Assembly (NCBI GenBank): GCA_002917075.1
Contig: NTMA01000155.1
Location: 1-45,306 of the forward strand
Reading direction: 5' to 3'
Length of the DNA: 45,306 nt
Source: Hawksworthiomyces lignivorus
Taxonomy: Eukaryota > Ascomycota > Sordariomycetes > Ophiostomatales > Ophiostomataceae
This document shows, piece by piece, positions 20,585-33,169 of this stretch; positions within the stretch are counted from its first letter, which is position 1, and every line of letters begins with the position of its first letter. The position numbers were made by a program, and so were the translations under genes. Under the pieces are notes generated by a model, which did not search any database, was not told the origin of the DNA, and saw only the letters and a program-made list of their open reading frames with translations.

Positions 20585-21845
20585 TTTGCGTGTCGCGAGA
20601 GAATATTCTCTGCAAAGACAAAAAGCGAAAGATAAAAGCGCAGTTCGTTAAAAATATCGGTGGATTAGACTGTGTCGGATGGCTCGCCTGCGGAAGGTTC
20701 ACTGCCTGGTGATGATTGGTTTGGATAGCGTGGGTTGAATTGGAAAGAGAGCAAAAAAAGTGAAGCTTTTCAATTCTTTCTATTTTCTTTGTTGTAGTAA
20801 CTCAAATTTTTTTTTTGCCTGTGAAAATTACACCGCCTTTGGCAGAACCATAAGCGAGAAAGCCATGCGTCCAAGTAAGGAGTAATCTTCACGTGATCGA
20901 TATCATTATGTGCACACCCTCTCCACAATGCTACTCCACCTCGTCCACCTCTTTTTCAAAAATTTTCATCCCAGTGAGGCAGTTAGTGAAAATAGAGAGG
21001 CCAGAAAGTACATGTACTATGGCTAACCTAATATGTCACATTCAACAGAAGCCAAACTAGGAAACTGCTCTCGCTAATATAGCAGCACGAGTGAGGCAAA
21101 AACGGCGTCTCTTTCTCTCCGCGTCTTCCCATCAGCAAAACAGCGCAAACCTGGAGGAATTTAGAAGGGACGAAAAATTTAACACGTCGTAAGAATGAAT
21201 CGTGGGCAAATGTGTTGGCCACAGAGGAATATTATAACCTAAAAAGGGCAGCCCCGAGTAAGACGAACAAAGGGAATATTGGGAGGCGAAGCGGTTCAGA
21301 AAGGAATAACTCCTGCACAATATGAGCCGGTTCATAACATATTTACTTGTCTCCATATCCTATTGGAAATCATAATGAGAGTATACTTTCATAGAACCAG
21401 AGGCGTAGGACTGAATAGTAAAGTATGAGTAGAAACCGTTCCGTATTTATTCCAAATCTAAGCCTATGTGTGCACAGAGCCATCTGCCACAAGTCTAGTA
21501 AAAGCCCTAACTAATATAATATGTACGCCAAACAGAGAATGCAATATTCGTAGACAAAGCCAGATTTCCCAGATCCCAATAATTTCCTTCAGTTCATGCC
21601 GTATGCAGAAAAATTACAAAATAAAAATTAAAGTAAAAGTATGAGTGTCCAGTGGTGGCAGGACCAAAATCCGAAACTGGAAGACACCGAATATGCGGAT
21701 GCAGCAATCGCCGGCGTGGATCGAGCGGCGGAGCCGCGGGTTATTTGCCACCTCATGGACAAAGTTCGGAAGAATGTTGTTTCTAAATCCCGAACCTGAC
21801 GTATCGTATTAGCATCGTCGTGCTAGTGCAACGCCATATTCAAGT
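20585..21845. other. Upstream region of snu13 and 3' flank of the next gene
   Basis: About 1.26 kb, AT-rich, no gene supported. It contains a CCAAT box upstream of snu13 and a run of nine T near 20808. Confidence 0.4.
20713..20719 (-). promoter_or_regulatory. CCAAT box upstream of snu13
   Basis: CCAATCA on the minus strand, about 130 bp before the snu13 start codon and in the orientation of the gene. Position and sequence fit a CCAAT-binding-complex site; function is inferred. Confidence 0.35.
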
Positions 21846-23197
21846 TCATACGACAAGCGTATGGCGAGTTGAGAATGCCGCCGAAGCTTCGATGACAGCG
21901 CCTTCTCGAATCGGAACCAAAATTTTTATGGGTGTCTTCTCAGCGCTGAACACAGCTGTGCCAACCGGCGCAGTTGGTGTTCCCCTTCCAGCCCTCATCC
22001 TCAGGGGAGAAGAGCTTGAGGGAATTCGGGCTGGAACCAAGGAAGGCGACGATGACGACCGAGGAAAAACAGGCCGAGACGGCATCTGAAGGGAAGGGAC
22101 TGAAGATGTGTCATCGGAGAGGGGCGGAGAAGATAAAGTGACCGGAGACGCCAGTGTGGAGGCGCTGTTTAGAGTCTGGTGCACCGAGCGTGCACTCTGA
22201 GAAATCCGCAGGCCTTTGCTTGGGTACTCTTGGACGTGTTTGCCTTTGTTCTTGCCGCTGCCTCTGCTCTTGTTGTAGTAGCTCTGGCGGCTCGAGATGC
22301 GCTCTGCAGCGTACCCTTGCAGAGACTTCATCTCAAAGACCTCGACGCGGGGGCTGCCAGATGCTTCATGGAAATAGATGTCTCCTGAAACGAGCGGCTC
22401 TGCTTGGGTGGTGCTGCATTAGTACGAGAAGCGTGCCCATTGGGATGAGGAGAAAAGCAGAGCGCAGATGACAGGCAGTTGAAAAAGCAGATGCAATTGT
22501 GCTGGCAGGATCAGGCGAGTGCTGTGGTAGGAAGTGGCGCACCTTTGCCCTTGTGGCTGCGGGGCGCTGTGAGCGACGGAGCTGACGAGGAAGAGGACAT
22601 TCCTGAAGACGGAGAGAACGAAGGGAGAGATGGTGACGAGTTGGGCGGCGACGACATCGACGGCGCTGTCATCGATCTTGGGAGGCGCGGGGAGCCCAGC
22701 GGTGTGCCTCTTGCCGATGCCGAGAGAGCCCTTGCCTTAGCGAGCTCCGCGTCCAAGCGGTCGATGCTGATGGAGAATGGTCCGCCGACGCTGCTGCTGG
22801 CCGACTCGGAGGTATACGGCGGCTCGGTTGCGGTACGGCTCATCCGCAGCATGCGCACGCTCTTGCTGCTGCTGGCGCTGCTGCTGCTTGCGCTGCCGCT
22901 GGCACTCCCGTGCATGTCGATGTGCATGGGGCTGAGCATGCCAGCGGACTGGCTCTGACGCATCTGGCCCTGTGCTGCCTCCAGCTGAGACCGCTTCAGG
23001 TTGTTCTCCTTTATGCGGGCGGCATCGTCGCGCACCCAGCCGGCTGGCGCACCCAGGAGGGCATCCGCGGCGGCATGGGTCGGCACATGTCGGTACTTCT
23101 TCTTAGGCGCCTCTTCTTCCTTTTGCTTCCCTGCCTGCTTTTCCGACAAATCCTTGGACTCTTGGTGGGTTCTCTTGAGGATAGAAAAGATTGACAT
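21846..23197 (-). CDS. Unrecognised Ser-rich, largely disordered protein
   Basis: Two exons, 23197-22543 and 22384-21846, giving 397 aa. The 158-nt intron (donor GTGCGC, branch TACTAATG, acceptor TTTCAG) is required to join KGKG to DIYFHEASGSPRVEVFE in frame; total length is exactly 398 codons including the stop. The N-terminus (MSIFSILKR, then KKKYRHVPTHAAADALLGAP) is the most ordered part, and a YRHVPTHAA..AL.GAP block is the kind of motif conserved among filamentous-fungal proteins of unknown function. The middle is Ser/Ala-rich with many SP and SS dipeptides, so it is a plausible phosphorylation target. The C-terminus (TPIKILVPIREGAVIEASAA) could be a short ordered segment. No known domain is recognised and I assign no function. 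Confidence 0.72.
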
Positions 23198-26100
23198 TGT
23201 GAATACGCAAAAAGATGGTGCACGTAGGGGAAAAGAAAAACAAAAAACGAATGTAAGTGGGCCTTGTGTTCTCCTTTACAGGACAAAGGCCTAAGACGGG
23301 AGTTGACACCTTGAGTCCCGAATCTCGAGTAAACGAAAGTGAAATCAGACGATCATGGCAGTGAGGCGGAAACAGGAAATTCAGGAGGACGGCGTGATAG
23401 ATTGAGGGGAGGATGTCTGGGATTTAAAGATGTGTCGGGAAGGGCCTGTAAATATGTGCAAAGCATTAATGACAGATGGACCCAGATAGAAGCAAGGTTA
23501 TACCATGTTTATATATGCTAAAGGGAAAAGAAAAAAAAAACACGACGGGAGCGGAGGCACTTTTGAAGCGGGATCAGAAGATATAACCCAGATCTGAAGC
23601 CTACATTGGTTATATATAACATACGCTGTATAAAATGTATATTTCAAGGCGGCGTAGAGTAACCCGAGTAGTATGTAGGCATTAGGGAAGGGGTGAGATA
23701 AGTTGCGGTAGGGGGGGGTGCATGCAACGAATATCTGCCAGGTTGCTCCCGGCGGCGCTAAGTAGGGTGTGGGTAGTGTGGAGGACTGCGAGGACTGGTA
23801 TCTCACTGTGGGAAACACAGAAAGTCCTCTGACCACCCGGAAAAGCGCACCAAAGCACGAATATCTGTGCAACTCTCTTGGCAACTCCACTGTAGTCAAT
23901 TGGGACTGAGAAATTCAAGCTTACGACTGCAAAAAGGGGACAAGTTGAAATAGTGCACCTTTGCTTATCCCCGGTGCGCAAGAAACCCTGCATCGACATG
24001 AATGCCGTCAGGAGCTCCGGAAGAGAAACACTCGAATTGCATCTCTTGGGATATGTAGTTGTTCGTATGCCGGCATTGCTTTGAGAAACGTTGGCCTAGC
24101 TCTTATCAGGCAGCAAGTGAGATACACCGAACAAAAAAGAAACAAGCAATGATAAATGTACCGAGATCGGGATGTTGGCTTAAGAAAACCAAAGCAGCCT
24201 CCGCCGAGCAAATAAGGACAACTTGTATCGCGGGATGCAGATAACTTTACGCAAGCCACAGCCGTGTTTCGGAATGTCTTAATCTGTTAGCTCCCAGATG
24301 AAGGTTGTAATGTTATTTTCGGCGCTTAACCTTATGAGAACACCGAAAATAAAAGCAAACGTTGCTTCTCCAAGATCCATGTCACTGCGTCCGGGCGGGT
24401 GGGGCCCTGGACTTCTGCTCTTGACTATGCACACGGCTGCGGAGGCTGGCGAGTACTTTCGCACTGAAAAATCATACTTTATATACATGTGGGAAGGCCC
24501 TTTCCGACCTTGGCCTGGGTGTATTCCACAAAATGCCAGATTCGCCAGAACACATGTGCGGTCTGCTTGCTCTCCGTGGACATCTTTCCTCTTACTCGTA
24601 TTTGACCCGCGCAGATGCCAAGACGCGAATTTTGAATGAGGCAAAGACAAAAACGAACGAGAAAGGTAGCACAGCTTTGACAGACGAAGAGACATGGATG
24701 CTATTTGCGTCTACCTGCACCGAGTTCTTGTTTCGGTCTGCCGTCACATCCGTGGTTGTGTCGCTGGCGACCGTCATTTTGGGTTCATCTGGTCGAATGG
24801 GAGCTGATGTATTGTGTTGGCCCATCGAGGTAAGCATTGTACGACTCTTAACAGAGGGATGTCAACACGAAGGGCTGAGCACGTCTTCCGAAGACCCCGT
24901 AAGCTGGCTTCTTCCGGATTTCATCAAAAGCTGAATTTATGTTTCACGACCTTGCGCTGTGTAAGTGCGATCTGGGACTAGGACAACCGAGCAAAAGCAA
25001 ATATAACCAATATTTCTGTTGTTCGTAGCCATCGTTGTTCCACGTCACCCGGTGCTCTGTCCTTTCCATATGATAGGATACCCTGGCAAGGTGGATGGGA
25101 TCGTAGAGAAAGCAGGTTCATCCAGTGTCTTGTAGGTCTAGGATGTCTACTACCTCTCTATCTATCCAATCCTTTTCCCTTAGTCCCGTAGTTTATTTCG
25201 TTGTTACACTAAGACATAGCCAGAGTTCAAGATAAGGGTACCATCCACCCTCTCAGAAGCATGCTCTGCATTGGAGGACTATGCCCAGAAAGCATGCCGC
25301 TATGCAGTAGCACGGTCCATTTGGCTCTCTTTTCTTTTCCGACAGCAGCCTCATAAACGAAATGAGAGAAAGCGAGACGCAGGGAAAAGCGAGATGCAGG
25401 AAAAAGCGAGGGCTGAACTGCGGCTTGCGAATCCTAATCTTAGGATGCTGGGAAGCACCATGCAGATGTTGGTGCAGAAAGAAGTGGCCTAGTCCTCGGA
25501 ATACCAGGAGTATGCATCTAACTTGTAACCACTCAGGATGATAGGAAAGGGAGCTCGTTTACCTTCGGAGAGATATTTATTAAGAGAAAATTAGAAAAAG
25601 AAAAACCGTACATCGCGAGGCCTGCATTAGACTGAGGTGACCGCAACACCCCGGTGAGGAGGCCTGCGAAATGCATGTCTCTTGTTTATCGACGCCTTCG
25701 TTGTGACATATGGCACAGCTTTACTCGCTGAGATATAGATTTATCTATATACTCTTGCTTTTCTTGCTCATTATACGTCGATTGTGGACGTGTGCAGGGA
25801 AGTGGTGCTACTTCTGGTCGAGATTACCAACACTCGGAAGCCGGATAGTGATGCATGCATGCCACATCCAAACCGTCCCAAAATATTTATAGGTTACATG
25901 TGTAATTGTTCGAATCAAAGACGCGCAGCCTCCAACATATTACCAAAATTACCCAAAAAGAGTGCCTCTTGTACACCGAACGGCCTTGTGCAGGTGCCAT
26001 GAAGCAGGCGGTGGTGAGCTGTATTTTGTCGGAATTTTCGCCGGTGTCGCCTCTTTAAATCCACTTTCCGCTGATCTTCCTCCCATATCGTCGATAGACC

Positions 26101-28626
26101 TCTCCACCCTCGGCATCGTATCTGCTTTATTTCATGTTCACTTATTTTGTTGTCGCCGACTGAGTTTGCTTTTTTTCAACACACCGTCTCTTCTCACGAG
26201 AGTGTCTCATATCTCCTGCCGAAAATAACATATGTTGGTTTGCTTTTTGACCTTCTTCTTTCTTATTCGCTTAATTAATCCGAGTTTCAGTTGGGGCCTT
26301 CTTTTGTTGGTTCCTTAATTGCGTTGTGCCACGCACATGGCGGTCCCCGAGCCGCGGCCTACTTATTCGTGATTGCACCATATGGTGATGTCTAATTATA
26401 CGCCCCATGCCTCGCAGGTTTGTTTGCCACGAGGCATTCCATTCTCAATGTTCCGCACACTTCTACTAGCCGCATTCGCGTGTGCTTTTACGTGTACAGC
26501 TCAGTCTTGAATATGTCTCGTTTTGCTACCCTGGCCTCTACAGGGCCACAAAATTTGTTGGTACGCCTTTCGCATGTACGTCGTAAGCCTCTTGCCCTTT
26601 GACCAGATATTTTCAGTCGATGGGTAGTGGTTTTGAGAAAACTGATTCAGAATTCTTCTTTTCTTCTCTTTACCCCTGGTCAGTCTTAGACTGCATTAGT
26701 ACCGAACCTAATGCCTGTTACCCACCCACCCTGACGCATTTTTGCGGAGTACAAAGCACAAAACACACAGCGCGATATGCACCGTCTCACGGACCTGTCG
26801 GTCCAAAATGTATCCTTCTGCGCCGTCTTCCGTATGAACCGACAGACGCAACAGGAATAGGCAAGAAAAGAAAGGAGAGATGCTCTAGAAGAAGCAGCGG
26901 AGAAAGGGCCAAAAAACAATTGAGGTTGCTGGGGCGAAACAGCGGCTCGATATGCAATCAGCTTTTTTGATCGCTAGTGGCTGAATGGTCACTTCTTGGC
27001 GATGCTACCATCGACATCCTCAGCCCACGATCCAAACACTTCTGGCCTATCATCTTATTGCATTCTACTTTAAGCCAACACGTGGGTCTTGAAAGTACTT
27101 TACTCACAGAAGTGGAAAAGTTCGGCGTGCATCCATCGAACAGATTGACCCTGGTTGCTCGTTTTACCTCATCCGTCCTTGTTGCGCGCTCACCCTCGAC
27201 CTGATTTCTCAGTCTTGGCCAAAGGAAGTTAAGAATACGGGGTTTCCCTCCGTGCGGAAGACGTTATCTTGTAATCAAGCAAACGCCACATCGTGAAAGA
27301 TCTATATGAGTACGGGAAAGGCTCTGGGCGGAAGCCACCTACGTCAATTTATTAGCTGGAAAAAGAATGGGCCTTCTTCATTCAACAAACGCAAGTAGAC
27401 AGCATCCAATAAAACAGAACCAAAAGATAATGCATGGAGGGAAATCTATATGCGAGCAAACTTGAGATCCTCTGGAAAGCTTTGTCAACAGAACCTTCAT
27501 TTTCGGTTACCAAAGCAGAAGAAGCTCCACGTCATTCGAAGACGTGGACATACCGTTTTCAGCACTCAATTACGACGATAGTGAGTTAGTTACGAAGCAA
27601 CCTAGCGATGGCCAAGATTCAACTAGAAAAATGCTAAAGGCAAAATCTCTAAAGTAGTTGTTTGCATCTCATGCCGACACTCCTTTTTAATAGTTCTATT
27701 GTGTCTTCCAGACTTTTTCTAGGTCAGGTATGCCGTGAAAATTGCCCACCGAGGTTTGGCCAAGGCCGTTTGTCTTGACGCCAATTGCCCGCTTCGAGGT
27801 TCGCTCAACCATCCGCGCGAAATGCCCAATCCAGTAGTATCCGCTCTAGATCGAGCAGTTATTGCTAGTCTGAGTGCGGGTGGTATATCGTACCGCAGGC
27901 CGTGGTGAATTTTAGAGTTGATGTCATCCGGGCTGATATACTCACATTTGCCTCCCTTGCCTATCAATCTACCTGATTGACCTGACCTTCGCCGGGAATA
28001 TATTGAGTACTAGGGTCCGCCTGGCGACGTCTTTTATCTTCATATTCATCGACCAGAATATCGTGGCTGGTCATCTGGCCCGGCTTATTGAGGTTATCGT
28101 CATCGCTTACCCCGTAGCAGATCGCTGGCGCGGACCACATGTCGCTAGCCACCGCCCCGCCGCAGAACCGCCCAGCAGTCTTGACCACACACAATAAGAA
28201 GATGTAGACCGGTTTCTGAGTCGGCCACGTTGCCATCCGTACTTCCATTTCCGGCAGGCTCGGTATGAGCATCAGAGACTCATCTGATGATAGAAGCATT
28301 AGGCCTTGTACATATGAAGGCAAGAATTACGAAGAACTACTGACAGTCGGAGTGGGTATAACTATTGAAACGATAGTATGAATATTATATTCAAAAGAGA
28401 ACAGTAGGACAAAGAAAAGGAAAGAGCCGTATAGTAAGGGTATGATTCTGCACATTACTACACTTGGCAGCAGAGAAAATTTTTTCTTGGTCTAAACTTC
28501 AACTATTAGGAATCATCGACCCTAAATCCATTTCCAAAAAGGCGTTGACTAGGCCCCCGAAAATAAGGCTTAAGGTGTTGTGGAGAATTTTTCCTTTTTT
28601 GAAGTTACTTAGGCATGCTAACGTCC
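23198..28626. other. Gene-poor region, 5.4 kb
   Basis: No gene can be supported with confidence. Small open frames with some protein character lie at 24533-24934 (+, 133 codons, open upstream to about 24430) with a competing minus frame at 24837-24592 beginning MLTSMGQHNTSAPIRP, at 26977-27204 (+) and at 28323-27964 (-, 119 codons, ending QYIPGEGQVNQVD). None has a recognisable family, a good start context and consistent splice sites together. They may be decayed genes. AT-rich, featureless sequence fills most of the rest. Confidence 0.4.
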
Positions 28627-31226
28627 TTAATGGCCTTGATTTTCTTGAGACTCGTAATAGAATGGAATGTCGTAGTATTCAGTAATAGAGCTGAAGAGCG
28701 AAGCGTCTAGGGATTCTGAACCAACGCTGCCCCCGTTTTCGAATCCGTTAAGATCAAAGTAACCTTGATCAAAACCCTCTAGCATGGAATCAAATATGTT
28801 TTCTAAAAGTGAGGAGCACAGTCAGCAACAAAGCTGTATTCATATATGGGAATTAGGTAGACATGCCATGATGGACTGCAAGAGAAGGTAGAGTACTGCT
28901 GCTTGAGCCATCCGCTGAGTCAAAGGCTTGACTCTCGGAGCCGACGACTGGTAGTTGAAGCTGCTCCTGACTCAAAATCGCGGAGACAGCATTGGACGCC
29001 TTTTGCACATCGTCCGACTGAACTGCTCGCTTTTCAAGTTGTTGCTTTGATTGAACTAGTGCTTCTAGCATCTCACTGCGCCTCTTTACGAAAGGCCAGG
29101 AAAATGGGTCGACGTTTGAACTAGCAGGGACACGTCTAGACGCGCTCACAGCAAAACATAAAATCATTGTCGCTTGCAAGGCTTCATGGTTGATTGATGC
29201 CGCTACTTTCCATCGGATATCAAACATAAATCCTCCTGGATGCGTTTCTTCGCCTAATCGCTGTTGGTGTCGTAAAATCAACAGTGCGGCCTGAATGCTC
29301 TGATCTTGAGAATATGCGATAGCCTCCCTGTCCTTCTCGTCTCTGCCACCGCTTGGGGTTGTGATCGCAAAGCTTCGCCTGTGAAGAAGACAAATAGCTT
29401 TCTGTATGAGAACATCTAGAACAACCCTGTGAAGGGTGATTATTGGACCATCCACAATAGACGACTCAAAGGACTTGTATTTAAAATACGTAGGTATTGC
29501 GTTGACCACAGCTTCTAGTCGAGCAGCTAATGTAGCCAGAGTAACAGATAACGGTGGTGGTGCCTCTTCTGCTGTGTCATAGATCTCTGCTGCTACTCGT
29601 ACGATATTATTTCGCTGGATGATGAACAAAAGCGGTGCCGTGCTAGTTCGCTGATGTTGAGATAATCTGTCAGATGCCCTCGTAGATGCCTTGCTGCCGG
29701 AATAAAGCTCTTGGTCGAGACTTTGGTCAACAATTTGTGGAGGTCGCGTGTCGCACTGGGCATCCTTGATAATACGGGGCAGGCCAACTTGTACACTTGT
29801 GAAGAAGTCCATCTGATACAAAGAAATCCAAAGGCGCCTGCGCATTTCAGCTTGCTGCGGCGGAATACTAGGCCAGCGGCCAGGATCCCGATGAAGTCCC
29901 ATGCGCAAGGCAAGACGGACAATAACACCAATTAGAACCCAGTTTGCGATAGTTCCGTCTACGTTCATGTTCTGGTCTACAGTAAAATGAAGTATTAGCG
30001 TTTCGATGGTATGCCGACCTGGTCGTAGATAATCACTAGAAATCAAGCAATGAATCGTGAGCGTCCGGTAAGTCTCCAGCAGTGAATCTGGCGGCTCGGA
30101 TAAAGATGAGCAATCTTGGTTTCTGTTGCTGCTTTGCTGGTGGTGACTGATGAGAAACGAGGAAATGCTCATTACGCTGAAAAGTAGACCTAGCCAATTG
30201 ACGGACACCGCTTGAGAGTTGTTCCAAAAGGCGTCGTACTGTATAAGTTGAAGCTGAATAGCTGATGCAAGTGGAGAGCAAAGAAGACCTGAATTGAATT
30301 CTTACCTCTGCTAGAAACTTGGGCTTGTGCAATATGACTTGGTAGAGAGAGGGTCAGCAATGCATGAAGTTCAGGGACAAAGTCGAACCAGAGCGTGGAG
30401 CGTACAGGGTGCCATGTCAAAGGAACTAAAGAACTCTGAGATATAGCCATCTGCAATAGGTCTTGGAGGTATCATTGACAGGATGTGCTCTCTTGAAGGA
30501 GAAGGGCCGCTGCTCAAAAGTGAGATTCGCGAGTGTGGAGGACGAATTGCGACGTCTGAAGCTTCACTCTCGCCTGAGTCGTCATCGGAGAGTTCGTCTT
30601 TGAGACGTTGGATCTGGACACCTTAGCGGACAAACAAGAGCCCTGCCCTCCATAGCGGATATTAACAAACTTACATCTTCCAGAATTGTCACCCAATGGG
30701 AGCTACCAGTGTAGACCGCAAGATCGTCCGTCAGACTCAGTTTTCCCATGCCGTTAATTTCAGGTCCATCGTCAGAAGGACCAAGATCTTGCCTGGCCCA
30801 GCTCAGATCTGTAGATGCAATAGCAGTGTTTTGTCTTCGTAGGGCATCCCCTTCAGTGGGCATAGATAGCTGAGGCTGCTTTTGCATCCTATCTCGCATC
30901 TCAGTAACAAGACTTTCCAAACGAGCCACTCGTTGCTGGGCTTGCTGCCGTTTGGCATGGGGCCGGTAGTCGATGGCATCCTTTCGGAGTTGCTCCGGAG
31001 AGCTGTACTTGCATTCGGCAGCTTTGCCTCGCTGCAAGCAAGCTCCACATGGAGACTGCCTGTCGCAACGGAGTCTGCCAGAAACATGTCAGAATTGGAA
31101 TCCTTTTGAAATATATTTATGTTAGCCTGCAATGGGAACACACTTCCGTCCTCTGCAAAATGTGCAGCTCAGGATCGTTTTATCACGTCGTCTGTTTTGA
31201 GACGACGACGCTTTGAACTCAGCCAT
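28627..31226 (-). CDS. Zn(II)2Cys6 fungal transcription factor
   Basis: Six exons: 31226-31144, 31074-30675, 30613-30406, 30337-30306, 30238-28867 and 28802-28627, giving 756 aa. Introns are 69, 61, 68, 67 and 64 nt. The binuclear zinc cluster is C21-x2-C24-x6-C31-x5-C37-x2-C40-x8-C49, created by the first splice (RGRK|LRCDRQSPC). A coiled-coil-like linker follows (about 62-92). The fungal-specific transcription factor domain (Pfam PF04082 type) begins near 209 with MIPPRPIADGYISEFFSSFD, then FILHKPKFLAEYDAFW (231-246) and LALRMGLHRDP. The C-terminal exon, joined by a GC-AG intron, is acidic and aromatic (FDQGYFDLNGFENGG), like an activation domain. It is a nuclear DNA-binding regulator; its target pathway is unknown because no cluster genes flank it. 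Confidence 0.88.
28803..28866 (-). other. GC-AG intron in the transcription factor gene
   Basis: The donor is G|GCATGT and the acceptor CACTTTTAG, with branch TGCTGACTG. Only this donor gives the phase needed to enter the last exon (ENIFDSMLEGFDQGYF); the nearby GTCTAC donor leads to a stop. A much weaker GTACTC donor upstream would also keep phase. Confidence 0.6.
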
Positions 31227-33169
31227 GCCATAAAGGTAATGTGCCCTTTGACTAGACTTCTGTGATAGATAGAGGGGTGTTTTATTCTTCGTAGTAGTAT
31301 CTTGGTGCTGTCATAACGAGCGGCAGAGCCTGGAGTCTTAACACCGCCTGTTGCAGCCACTGAGATTCTCGCCAGCTACATCTCACCGTTGTTTGCCGTC
31401 AAGGCCAATCACCTGCATCTCACATATGCCTATTGGGCTCTTAATAAGCCTATAAGCAAGAGATTATCGCACTGTATCAGCGAGATACGCGTACATGCCT
31501 ATTACCCCGTATTTTCACTGGAAACTAGGGGGGCAGATGAGGGAAGCGCGCTGCTTTAAAACCGAGCGGCTAGCCTTTGCCTGTTCGAGACAACCGTCTG
31601 AATGTCCCCCTTAACACGAGCAGCCACGAGCATCCCACCTGCAGAGACAGTGCAGAGGATTGCCTTTGCGCACGGACCCGATCGTGAACAAGGCGCAGAA
31701 AACACGGAAGGTGCAGATGTGCTCTCAAGTCCTTTTGTTCCTGCCTCTCTAGAGCAAAGCGGTCACGTGCACTCTACTTTCCTTTCAAGAGAATTTCTGA
31801 AGAGGAAGGAGCCCGTTGAGGAATTGCAGATTTTGACTCAAGAAAGTGCATCATCACCAGCTCTTCACAGCCTCATTTTATAGCCTCACATTACTGTTGT
31901 CGTCTTCTGTCATAATCGGTACATACGCGAAGCGCAGAGAATGCGCTGAGCTGCGTGCATTCGTACTGTGTCCTGCAGAGAGGCCAAACAGGTCAGACAG
32001 CGCTAAAGTCCTCGCAACGGACGCTATAGGCGGCGCATTGCGCGACCGACTTTAATTTTTAATCTTTTTCCCTCGACCCTCTTTTTTGCCCCTTCTCTTG
32101 CATGGTGGCCTGTTGGGATTTCGTCGGCCTCCTCCCTTCTTTTCGCCTCAGAGCCTATCCTGTCCCAGGTCGCCCCATTCCCATCCTACCTACCCACGCA
32201 GTGCAGTTCTGTCCCGTGCGCGTCTCTTCCTGGCGACGTCGCCAAACAGGCACAGCCAAGAAAAAAGAAAAAGGGTAAAACGGACCAAGAAAAAGGTCAA
32301 CCCACGTCCTGCCTGCCCTCCTACCCTCGTCTGTCCATCATCGTCGAATCCACTCATGCCAACCCCTCCAGCGCGTTCTTCGAGGCCTTCTTCTTTTCTT
32401 CTTTCTGTCCCGTTTTCTGACAAGGACAGCAAACAACTGACTGGCGCTGACGCCATTGCGATCGCCGGTCCCTATCCCGGAGAAATAGATCGCTTTTTCA
32501 CGTTTTTCCCTTCCTAGTTTCCCAACCCGCTTTTTTCTCTTGTCTGTTTTATCGCCTTTCTTTCACCCGTCACCCCTGTCCCGCCCGGTTTTCTGGCTTT
32601 GCACCTTGCGCATGGCCCACTGATTTCCTCTATCTTGTCTCCTGCACCGCAACTTCTTTCTCTCTCCCCCCCATCGCTAGCAATCGGGTCCCGTCTTCTT
32701 CTTCCCGTTGCTTTGTCGCCGAAGTTCGCTACGACGCATTCTTCGACCGGACGCCGTCTCGTCCCTCGACCTGACCGTCATCGACTTCGTCCATTCGTTT
32801 CCTCCTTCTACCTAATTCTCCCCAGCCATCTCCGACATTGGCCGACAGTCGACCGACGACCAACCCCCTTCTCGCCATCTACGCTTCCTCTCGCGTGCGT
32901 CGGGCTGTACACGAGGGGTTGCTGAATCGACCACTCTGTTCATTTCCGCTTCGGGCCTCTCTTTTTTTCTTTGTTTATTTGAGTCGGACCGCTGGTCTTG
33001 ACGCGCGCCGCGACCGGGAATCGCGTGCGCGCATTTTATCTCGTCCCCATCCGAGAAACTGGCGACGATCACACTAGCCGATACCGAGCTCTTCTCTCTC
33101 CAGCAGGACTTGGACATTCTCTACGGCCGCCTCCCCTCTGCCGACGCCGAGGGGCAGCACGAATCTTTG
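31227..33169. promoter_or_regulatory. Divergent spacer between the transcription factor and Psy2
   Basis: 1.9 kb between two start codons pointing apart. From about 32050 to 33160 the plus strand is strongly C/T-rich, as in the leader of a well-expressed fungal gene. Open frames here (for example 31602-31883) have no family signature and are not called. Confidence 0.4.

Noticed and set aside
25908..25916. GTTCGAATC, resembling a tRNA B box
   Set aside because: The preceding 70 bases do not fold into a tRNA cloverleaf, and no A box is found at the right distance.
31602..31883. 93-codon plus-strand frame in the Psy2 upstream region
   Set aside because: No family features and no intron or promoter context; frames of this length occur by chance.
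32086..32517. 143-codon plus-strand frame, Ser/Pro-rich
   Set aside because: It is a translation of the C/T-rich leader of Psy2 and has no motif.
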